Shown: in pieces, positions 19,042 through 27,081 of the stretch
Layout: the number at the start of each line of letters is the position of its first letter
Numbering within the stretch: the stretch's first letter is position 1
Source: Cyanophora paradoxa
Lineage: Eukaryota > Glaucocystophyceae > Cyanophorales > Cyanophoraceae
Assembly: GCA_004431415.1 (NCBI GenBank)
Contig: QPMI01000049.1
Span: 1 to 64,000, forward strand
Reading direction: 5' to 3'
Length of the DNA stretch: 64,000 bases
The notes under the pieces: generated by a model
The model's input: the letters and a program-made list of their open reading frames with translations, nothing else
Database searches by the model: none
What the model was told of the DNA's origin: nothing
Program-made: the position numbers and the translations under genes

Positions 19042-20001
19042 TAGCTAGCCAACAGACGTTGACTAGCCTAGTAGATCTAGAATTTTCCAAGCCTAGCTAT
19101 AGAGAGACGACCATGGCAACCGGACGCGTGTCTCTCGACGTCGACGCCTTCCTGGCCCGTATGCCCGGGCCCGGGGTACAGCAGATAGATCTGAGCGAGC
19201 AGGAGTGCAGCTTTTTCGTTCGATTCCCTCTCGTCGAAGTCCAGAAGGCCTGCAGCCCGACCCTGGGGACGGCTTTCTGCGTCTTCCACCCGCCCTGCAT
19301 CACCCCCAGCCACTTCTCGGGTGCCGAGGATGAGACGAGCACCGCGGCAGCCTGCGCCTTTGCAACCAAGTTCGGAGGCTTCACTTTCTCTCGCCCCTTG
19401 GATAATGGATTCAAGGCTGCCTACGTCCTACAGAGCCCGGAGGCTTGCGATCTCATGGCATGGTTCTTTGGGAGCTCGAGCGGCCTGGAGCTCGGTGTGG
19501 ATGGCACGGGGGGCTACGTTCTAGCTAGCCAACAGACGTTGACTAGCCTAGTAGATCTAGAATTTTCCAAGCCTAGCTATAGAGAGACGACCATGGCAAC
19601 CGGACGCGTGTCTCTCGACGTCGACGCCTTCCTGGCCCGTATGCCCGGGCCCGGGGTACAGCAGATAGATCTGAGCGAGCAGGAGTGCAGCTTTTTCGTT
19701 CGATTCCCTCTCGTCGAAGTCCAGAAGGCCTGCAGCCCGACCCTGGGGACGGCTTTCTGCGTCTTCCACCCGCCCTGCATCACCCCCAGCCACTTCTCGG
19801 GTGCCGAGGATGAGACGAGCACCGCGGCAGCCTGCGCCTTTGCAACCAAGTTCGGAGGCTTCACTTTCTCTCGCCCCTTGGATAATGGATTCAAGGCTGC
19901 CTACGTCCTACAGAGCCCGGAGGCTTGCGATCTCATGGCATGGTTCTTTGGGAGCTCGAGCGGCCTGGAGCTCGGTGTGGATGGCACGGGGGCTACGTTC
20001 T
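19042..20001 (+). repeat. 480-bp tandem duplication of the helicase promoter and N-terminus
   Basis: Units 19,042-19,521 and 19,522-20,001 are essentially identical and begin TAGCTAGCCAACAGACGTTG. The unit is 160 codons long, so the frame continues through the joint. The open frame 19,059-20,072 holds the N-terminal 150 residues twice. The second unit has one G fewer in its last G run. Confidence 0.9.
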
Positions 20002-22710
20002 GCGGGGGCCGGCGCCCGGGCCGCGAGCGGAGCTCCTCCCACTCCATCCAGAAGCTCGGCGCCCCGCGCTAAGCCCATCCCGGAGCCGGGCGCTCTCCTG
20101 GATTCGAGCCCAAGCCTGCCGGCCTTGGAGCGGCTCCTGGACCGCCTGCGCAAGAACAAGGCGGTGAGGGACGAGATCTGGAAGGCGGGGCAGAGCTGCG
20201 CGCGGACCTTGGCCTGCACGACGCCCGCCGCGTTCAGCACCTTGGAGTCGAGCCCGACGGGTCCATCACCCTCGTCCTGGGCGGGAGTCAGCCGGGGGCG
20301 CCGGCGGCTCGAATCTCCATCCAGGCGCACGGTATTGAAGTCGAGCTCGAGGGGGAGGGGACCGGAGGGGAGTCGGGCAGCGTGGCACAGACCCGCTATG
20401 TGACCGATCCCTCGCAGCCTGTCGCCTTCGACATTGCCCTCCCCTCCCTCCTGATCGCGCTCGAGTCGACGGGCCTGGAGGCTTGCGTCAATGCAGTGGA
20501 TGAACGCCACCTCTCGTGCAAGATCCTTACCTCCGCATTCGGGGCGCTGGAGCAGAACCCGAGATCCGCTCAGCCGCAGGTCGACGTCATCTGCTCGGGA
20601 CTCAACACGGGGAAGACGCAGGCGCTGATCGATGCGTACCTGGACCCGGCCCTCGCAGGCGGCTGGCGAGTGATCCTCGTGACTTGCCGCCGGGCCTTCT
20701 CCCGCGACCTCAAGCGTCGCATTGATGCTGCGGAGTTGTCAAAGGACGCCGTGCTTTACATGGACATCAAGAAGCCACCGGAGAGCTCAAAGGGATCGCA
20801 TGGCAAGTGGGGCTTCCGCCATGAGGAGTGCAGGTGCGTCGTCATCACATGGGACTCGCTGCACAAGGTGCTCGAGGACTGGGAGGGCTGGTCGACGGCG
20901 CCGCTACTGGTCGTGCTGGACGAGCTCTCCTCCCTCACGAAGCACCTCACTCGAGCGGCACCCTCGAGCCCACCGGCCTGCACCTAGGTATGCGGTCAGT
21001 GCCTCGAAACGCGCGCTGCGTGGGCCTATGGCGCGGCGTGATGAAGGCATCGCGCATCGTGGCGATGGACGGCTTCGTTCGGTCGGTCGATCTCGCGTAC
21101 CTGGCAGAGTCGGCGCAGGAGGTCGGGGCGCGCCTGGGGCTCCTGTACAACTCGCATCGCACCTGCGACTGGAAGATGCGCGTGTCAGACAGCCCGGCGC
21201 ACGTCGAGGCGGACATCATGGTGCAGTGCCGACCTGGGCGCTCGCGGGCCATGATCATCGCGGAGACGCCGGCCAAGGCGATCGAGCTGCAGGAGAAGAT
21301 TGCGAAGCAGGCGCTGGAGCAGCTCAGCCTGGGCGGCGCTCAGTACGTGACTCAGCTCGAGGCAGGGCCCGAGGACGGCAGCGGCGCACCGTTCACGATC
21401 GGGCTCATCGTTGGGCAGGCCAAGGAGAAGAGCGTGCGCTTCACGAACGAGGGCCCAGTGCGCATCGTGTCGATCGATGTGTCTGAGGAGGGCGCGTACA
21501 AGGCCTGCGACGTGCTCATCGCAACTTCCGCGCTCGGGGCAGGCGTGGACTTTTCGGACGCGCACTTTGACAAGGTCTACGGCGTGTTCCAGGCGGAGCC
21601 CGCGCAGCTGGAGGCGGACGACATCGTGCAGCTGCTGTTTCGAGTCAGAAGGCTGCGCAAACGCAGCACGCCCGACGGGGAGCACCTGCTCGTCGCCGTG
21701 CGCAAGAACCGGACGCCCTCGGTTGCGGTCGGCGCGGCGGCTGCGCACTGGCGTGAGAGCGACGACGACGAGAGCTCGGACGACATGCAGCGCTACCTGG
21801 ACCTGAAGGCTAGCCACCGCGGGAGCCGCCGCGCCGGCATGCCCACTCGGCGCCTCGCAGTGGCAGCGCGCCTGCGGCTGATGTCGACCTGCGCGCTGAT
21901 GAACGTGCAAGTCACGGAGGATCAAAACCCGAGCGGACCGAAGCAGGAGAAGGAGCAGCGGCTGCGCGAGATCAGGAGCGTGCTGGAGGCGGGCGCGCTG
22001 GAGCCCGTCGATCTGTGGAGCACGGTGCTGGCCTGGAGGCAGTCCCGCGAGTCTCTCGCTAAGCTGGACATCGAGAAGGTTGCTTCGCTTGCTCGCACGT
22101 CGATCGCCGCGTTCCTGGCCAAGGATCCGAGCGAGCTGACCGAAGGAGACGTCGCCTGGATGTGGGATTCGTTCTACTCCATCCCGCTCACTGCCGTGGT
22201 CACGCTGGTGCTGAAGCATGGCGCGGACGTTGCCGAGATCGTGCCTACTGCTGAGCGCCTCAAGGTATCGAAGGTCGTCGCGCTGTTCAAGAAACTCTTC
22301 GGCTGGCGGGGTATGGAAAGCTCGCGGGGCGTGCTCTGTGGTCGGACGAAGCCTACGCGGCCCTGGCGTCGCCGGAGGGTCGGGAGGCGTACGCGGCTCT
22401 GCAGAGTCTGGACGAGCGCGCGCCCCGCTTCGATGCAGCGGACGGTGAGAAGAAGCGGCTCTCGCAGCAGTCTTGGCAAGTCATCAAGTACCTGCTGGAG
22501 AAGTACCTCGGAGTGAGACGCGCTTTCTCCGACGCGGACGGAGGGCAAATGGGCAGCCGAAAGCGACGCTACATCACGTGGGAGGAAGACATGCTCGACG
22601 ACGCAGTAGAGCGCCAGGCTAAGCAGGCAAGGGCAGGCATGGCGCCAAGCTTCCCAGAGGTTTACAACGTTTTCTCCGACTGCTATGCTCTCATTCACAG
22701 GCGCGTGTGA
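19113..22710 (+). CDS. UL9-like origin-binding SF2 helicase, copy 2, full length but frameshifted
   Basis: ATGs at 19113 and 19593 are equivalent because of the 480-bp duplication; 19593 gives the normal protein. The core repeats the motifs of copy 1 (SGLNTGKT, VILVTCRRAF, DELSS). The C-terminal part is unique to this copy. It contains VIATSALGAGVDFSD-type helicase motifs (here LIATSALGAGVDFS), FRVRRLRKRS, an acidic stretch DDDESSDD, and a long helical tail ending NVFSDCYALIHRRV at TGA 22,708-22,710. Indels lie near 19,990, 20,300, 20,949 and 22,310. The full length would be about 1,030 residues. UL9-type proteins bind and unwind origins, which fits the palindromes flanking the gene. Confidence 0.75.
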
Positions 22711-22811
22711 TTGTCGGATGTCACAGTGTGGACTTCGCGAACGGGATGCGCGTGCCAGTGTGTAAATACGAACGTGCGAATTCAAGTGACGTCATGCATA
22801 TGATCAATGAA

Positions 22812-22860
22812 TGTCTCGACTTTTTGAGATATTAATTTAAAGATCTGGGAGGGTCGGACA
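22812..22860. repeat. Palindrome H5, inverted orientation
   Basis: TGTCTCGAC ... GAGATATTAATTTAAAGATC ... GGGAGGGTCGGACA. It is the same element as H1-H4 in reverse orientation, on the other side of the helicase gene. Confidence 0.8.
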
Positions 22861-23152
22861 TTGCGAGGCGGACGAGAGTGAGGGCATGCACTCTCTATGT
22901 GTCCCGACCTTTTCTGAACAACTCATGATTGCCGTATCATCGATCTGCATTTACTCACTTCGTTCTCTGTCGCTTGCACATGCGCGGTGTGGGATTACTA
23001 ATTAGATCTAGTCTCCCTAGCCCTCTGCGGCCGCCTTCCTGCCCCCTGCAAAGAGCAGCTCAACCAAATCCTGTGGGGTCTGATTCATTGCAGACTCGCC
23101 TTCCCGCCTGGGCCTGAGCTACACCAAGCTACGGTGAGTCCGACCAAGAGAC

Positions 23153-23214
23153 GTGTCCGGACCCTCCCTACTTTCTTTATAGATTATTGGAAAGGTCCGG
23201 ACACTAGAGGAGGG
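23153..23214. repeat. Palindrome H6, divergent form
   Basis: Arms GTGTCCGGACC and GGTCCGGACAC are perfect 11-bp complements around a different AT-rich centre (CTTTCTTTATAGATTATT). Both arms differ from H7/H8 in a way that preserves pairing. Confidence 0.8.
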
Positions 23215-23245
23215 AGGGCGTACATAAGTAGTCTGACCAAGAGAC

Positions 23246-23297
23246 GTGTCCCGACCCTCCCAGATCTTTAAATTAATATCTGAGAGGGTCGAGACAC
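23246..23297. repeat. Palindrome H7
   Basis: GTGTCCCGACCCTC ... GAGGGTCGAGACAC arms around CAGATCTTTAAATTAATATC. With H8 it forms an 89-bp direct repeat that includes CTAGAGGAGGGCGTACA. Confidence 0.9.
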
Positions 23298-23334
23298 TAG
23301 AGGAGGGCGTACATAAGTAGTCTGACCAAGAGAC

Positions 23335-23386
23335 GTGTCCCGACCCTCCCAGATCTTTAAATTAATATCTGAGAGGGTCGAGACAC
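23335..23386. repeat. Palindrome H8
   Basis: Identical to H7. Its right edge supplies the stop codon of the leftward exonuclease gene (CTA at 23,386). Confidence 0.9.
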
Positions 23387-24047
23387 TAGAGGAGGGCGTA
23401 CAACTTAAACTCGCGCAGCGCCGCCTGCTCCTCGCTGAGGTTCTCTGACTTCATTCGATCGCTGTAGGGCTCGGGCGGAGTTCCAGCCTTCACGTGCGAC
23501 CAAAATAGATGTAAGCACCGCCGCATGAGCTGAATGTACCTCTCGTCCCGTCTGACGTACCACGTTCGCACGCGCAGAGGCGTGAAGCAAAAAAGTTCGG
23601 CCCACTCGCGGCCCGTTATGTCTAAAAGTCCTTGCAGCTGCGTCATGTAATAGGTAGGAACCTTGTCGTAGAGTTCTTGTTTGTACGGACATTTTATTTC
23701 GAGTATGCGATCGTTTCCGATTAGCCCGTCCGGGCTCCCGCCAGGAAGGCAGTTCCTTATGTTCGTGCAATCCAGTATGTTGCACGTCCACGTTATTGTT
23801 CAACGTTTTGTAGAGAGAGACGCGAAGGGCTCATAGTCATGCCGTAGGTTAGGGCAGGGTTGTCAAAGTTGTTTTCCTCCGCTATCCCGCTTAGCTCCGC
23901 CCACAGGCGGGCCCTGGATTTCCAGGGGTTTATACCGCACGCAGCCGCAAAATTAGATGCAGTTAGTTTTTCACGGCGCGCCGCGTGCCACGCCGCGCTC
24001 CCCTGTTGTAAGTTCTCGCAAGTCTCGCAATCTGTATCGGTATGCAT
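23386..24047 (-). CDS. YqaJ / lambda-type exonuclease (viral recombinase), frameshifted
   Basis: Reads leftward from the ATG at 24047. The N-terminus has the family's opening signature: QQGSAAWHAARREKLTASNF, then ACGINPWKS. The middle frame carries the PD-(D/E)XK-type core, GSPDGLIG followed by ILEIKCPY. The C-terminal frame has YYMTQLQGLLDITGREWAEL and FTPLRVRTWYV. Indels lie near 23,810 and 23,650. The product is about 220 residues. Such 5'-3' exonucleases act in viral recombination and concatemer processing. Its last codons overlap palindrome H8. Confidence 0.75.
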
Positions 24048-24057
24048 AGCTTAGCCT

Positions 24058-24084
24058 CGCAGTAGCGTTTAGAATTTCTTGATG
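24058..24084. promoter_or_regulatory. Shared two-way promoter box
   Basis: GTTTAGAATTTCTTGA reads as an AATTTCTT box rightward (for 24,092) and as AAATTCTAAAC leftward (for the ATG at 24,047). One near-palindromic site could serve both divergent genes. Confidence 0.5.
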
Positions 24085-24091
24085 TGTGCGA

Positions 24092-24827
24092 ATGCATATG
24101 TCTGATAATCAGACTACCCTCCCACCGCTATCGGGGTACATCCGAGATTACACTAAGCAGGTAAACGGGCTGATCGGCTGGGTGAAAGAAGAGATCCCCA
24201 ATACAATGCGAGACGGGGGCATGGCTGCGACGTATTTGCGCGATGTGGCACGCAGAGGCCTCGGGTCCAGGGTAGACATCCGAACGTATGAGCCGCCGGT
24301 GTACGAAATCGAACACAGGGACGACATGGGCAGGGTTCGCGATGAACTTCGCAAGCTCTGGTGGGCGTTCGGCTCGCGCAAGAGCCCCATGACCTACCTG
24401 CCCAAGACGTTCAGAGAGTTATACTGGATCTCTTCCTGAATGCGGGCACTCGCACGGAGATCATCAATCGCCCGCTCAATATTTTGAAGCACTACTTCCA
24501 AGGCTTCGTTCACCACGCCAAAAACAAGGAAGATGAATGGGTGGTACCCTATGTCCCCCATCGGATTTGATCCCTGAAGGATGGGACGAAGAACAAGACA
24601 ATATGGAAGAACGGTTCAAGAGATACAAGTATAGAAAACTGACGCCTGCCGGCCCACCGTACGGCCCACCGGCGCCCACGGCGGAGCAGCGCCAAGAGAT
24701 ACTGCGGGAGGGTCAGATTCGCAGGTGGATGGAGTACAGCAATGATCCGACGAGCTGGTCGCCAGACGAGGCCGAGCTGCGGAAGCGCGCGAGGCTGCCA
24801 GGCCCTCGATACCCCGACCGCGAGTAG
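24092..24827 (+). CDS. Unknown viral protein, paralogue 1, frameshifted
   Basis: Starts MHMSDNQTTLPPLSGYI at 24,092 (an alternative ATG lies at 24,098). Segments in three frames (24,092-24,415; 24,415-24,540; 24,540-24,827) join into about 245 residues. Landmarks are VNGLIGWVKEEIPN, RKLWWAFGSRKSPM, and near the end EQRQEILREGQIRRWME followed by WSPDEAELRKRA. The same landmarks recur in the next gene, so the two are tandem paralogues. No outside family is recognised. Confidence 0.55.
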
Positions 24828-24839
24828 GGGTACAGGTAG

Positions 24840-24849
24840 AAATTCTCAG
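24840..24849 (+). promoter_or_regulatory. AAATTCTCAG promoter motif
   Basis: Lies 13-22 bp before the ATG at 24862 and directly after the preceding gene. Confidence 0.45.
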
Positions 24850-24861
24850 CGAGCCGCGAGC

Positions 24862-25599
24862 ATGGCGCGAACACGCGAGTCCGACGTGCTGTACAACAAC
24901 GGCGACCTGGACGGGGAGATTCGACAGCGGAACGTGGACTTGGAGGATGCGAACGCAGTGCTGGAGGGGAGGCGCACGTCCTCAGGGGGCGGCTCGCCGG
25001 CGGAGAACTTCATGGAGCGCGTGCTCTACCTTGTGCGCTGGATTAGAGACGAATTCCACGACGAGCGAGAGCTCCCGGACAGGGAGATGATCAGGGCCGC
25101 GGGCTTGATGGGTATGACAGAGAACCCGAGATCGTACCTGAGGCGCGAACGCAGGGATCTGAACGGCGATTGGGCCGACCTGCAAGCGCTGTGGACGGCC
25201 TTTGCGAACCGCAAGAGCCAGATCCTTGCCCTGCCCGCGCAGGTACAGCAGCGTATCATTGATTTCGTAGCCCCCTGGCGCGACGAGTCCCTCCAGCAGC
25301 CATTCATGCAACCACGCTTCCTCTCCGGGCTCAGGAGCGCGTTCTTCCACTTGGCCGTGAGCAGCGACCGGTATTTCACACCGCAGAGGATCGTTCACGG
25401 CGAATTCGGCATACCCCCCGAGTGGCTGAATTTTGCCACCGTACCCCTTCCCCACCCCGCCTCGAAGGCCCCCCTCCCCTACCCCGAGCAGCGTGAGTCA
25501 CTCAAGCGTCAGAGGGAGGTACGCGAATGGATGGACGACACCAGCCACTGGGTACAGGGCGAGGCCGAATTACGCAAGTTCGGAAGGTCCGGGCAGTAA
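24862..25599 (+). CDS. Intact unknown viral protein, paralogue 2 (245 residues)
   Basis: An undamaged frame starting MARTRESDVLYNNGDLDGEI. It shares with its upstream neighbour the order LVRWIRDEF, LQALWTAFANRKSQ, a FLSGLRSAFFHLAVSS helix, EQRESLKRQREVREWMDD and EAELRKFG. It is soluble, helical and charged, with a Pro-rich linker at about residues 195-212. It is the last recognisable gene of the viral block. Its intact frame makes it a useful query for relatives. Confidence 0.65.
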   Translation: MARTRESDVLYNNGDLDGEIRQRNVDLEDANAVLEGRRTSSGGGSPAENFMERVLYLVRWIRDEFHDERELPDREMIRAAGLMGMTENPRSYLRRERRDLNGDWADLQALWTAFANRKSQILALPAQVQQRIIDFVAPWRDESLQQPFMQPRFLSGLRSAFFHLAVSSDRYFTPQRIVHGEFGIPPEWLNFATVPLPHPASKAPLPYPEQRESLKRQREVREWMDDTSHWVQGEAELRKFGRSGQ

Positions 25600-27081
25600 C
25601 AGCGGGGGGTACAGCATTCAGTTAGAGCCTGAGCATCGTTAGAGGCCGGGAGGCCCCCCGAGGGGTACACCGGCTGTTACTCCCCGCGTCGGTTAGTGCT
25701 AGCCCCCCTGTTAGTGCAGCGTGTACCTGATCGCAATATAACACCCAAACCTCCGCGACGCGTGACTCATGCAACCTCCGAGGGTTAACAATGCATTGAC
25801 AGCGAAGGGGCAAGCTCGAGAGCTCAACGCTTCACAAAGGCCCACATATATATTTGTAATTACGTATACGTATACGTATACATATGTGTGCATGTATACG
25901 TATACGTATACGTGCCGGCATTGCGTGTGGGGCCTTATAATTAAACACAGAGTTGATGGAAAGAAAGCTTGAGTAAACGTATTATTTCGAATCGGTGAGC
26001 TCGAGCGAGAATTACAAAGGGGGAGAAATATATATATATATATAATTTGTTCAAATACGATTGCGACTCCCTCGGTGCGGCCGTGCGGCATGCGCGCGTA
26101 ATCGCAACATCGATATCGATATCGTAGCTGAAATCATAATCGCAACATCGTAGCTGAGACTTGAAATCGTAATCGCAACACCGTAGCTGAAATCGTAATC
26201 GCAGCATCCGATGATCACAGCATCGTTACTGATTGCGAATTCTAAGCCTTAATTAAGCTTGGTGCTGGTGCCGCAGCGCTAGATGCGAGATTCTGATCAA
26301 TCGTAATCCAGCTTACTTCTTTATATATATAGCTAGCTTTGTGAGGACCCCTTTTTATTCGCGCCGGGGGCGCCGCGGGGCGGGGACAGGATCATAATTT
26401 GGAGATCGACGTCATTCTTAAAATTTCTACAATTAAAGAAGCTTATATACGTATTATATATATGATAATATATACAAGGTCCGAGTTAATAATTGTATTA
26501 AGACATAAATTTGACCGTCGATCGACGTCGACGTCGAATCGTCGTCGATATTATTTGTTTTTATACGGGCATGTCGAGCCGATTAGGAAAAAAACGAGCT
26601 GTGGTATATATACGTACGTACGCGTCGTCGACGTCGTTCAACTCGTCGAAGACGAACCGATAGGTGATTCGTATACGTATGGAATCGTATCATAGTATAC
26701 GTATTCGACGTCACGGCGTATACGTATACTACGGTATACTACTAGTAGTACGTATATATACGTCTCAGCTACGTAATACGTATACCTGCCCGGATACCTG
26801 CCATGCCAGGCTGCAGCCTGCAGGCTGCCGGGCGCCGCGCGGCGCGCGCCGGCCGCCGGGCTCGAGCTCAGCGCAGTGCGAGCGAGCCTCGGAGAGCACT
26901 AGCCGCTGAGCTGGCGGCGCTCATCGCGGCGCCGGGCGGCGGGCATCCTCATCGCCATCACGGCGCGGGCCGGGCGTGGCACTTGATTCAACGCCGCCTA
27001 GCCTAGTACTACGGTATATACGCAGGCCGCTAGCCGAATCGCAAAATTTCTCAAGTTTGAAGGCCGGCAGCGACTGGCATC
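25600..27081. other. AT-rich boundary region between viral and host blocks
   Basis: No gene is supported. It contains (TACG)-type microsatellites around 25,860-25,910 and 26,680-26,780, an (AT)n run near 26,027-26,045, and several degenerate repeats of AATCGTAATCGCAACATCG at 26,096-26,230. Base composition changes sharply here from the GC-rich viral block. No clear terminal inverted repeat or target-site duplication was recognised at the viral edge. Confidence 0.6.

Larger units (their letters stand above)
16725..21667 (+). repeat. 4.46-kb tandem duplication, unit 2 (enlarged by 480 bp)
   Basis: Nearly identical to unit 1. The differences I noticed are one-base changes in G or C runs, for example at 12,540/16,987, 13,188/17,651, 14,437/18,900 and 16,007/20,949. 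In addition there is the 480-bp internal duplication at 19,042-20,001. After about 21,667 the helicase continues into unique sequence. Confidence 0.9.
22711..23385. other. Convergent intergenic region with palindromes
   Basis: Lies between the ends of the helicase (+) and the exonuclease (-). It has no gene. It carries palindromes H5-H8 and a 'GACCAAGAGACGTGTCC' direct-repeat context. Confidence 0.7.

Noticed and set aside
23246-23386. CRISPR-like array at the H6-H8 repeats
   Set aside because: Repeats are palindromic and adjacent with no variable spacers, and the context is eukaryotic/viral.
14423-23386. Palindromes as transcription terminators only
   Set aside because: H5-H8 do lie between convergent genes, but H1-H4 are upstream of a gene start, so a terminator role cannot explain all copies.
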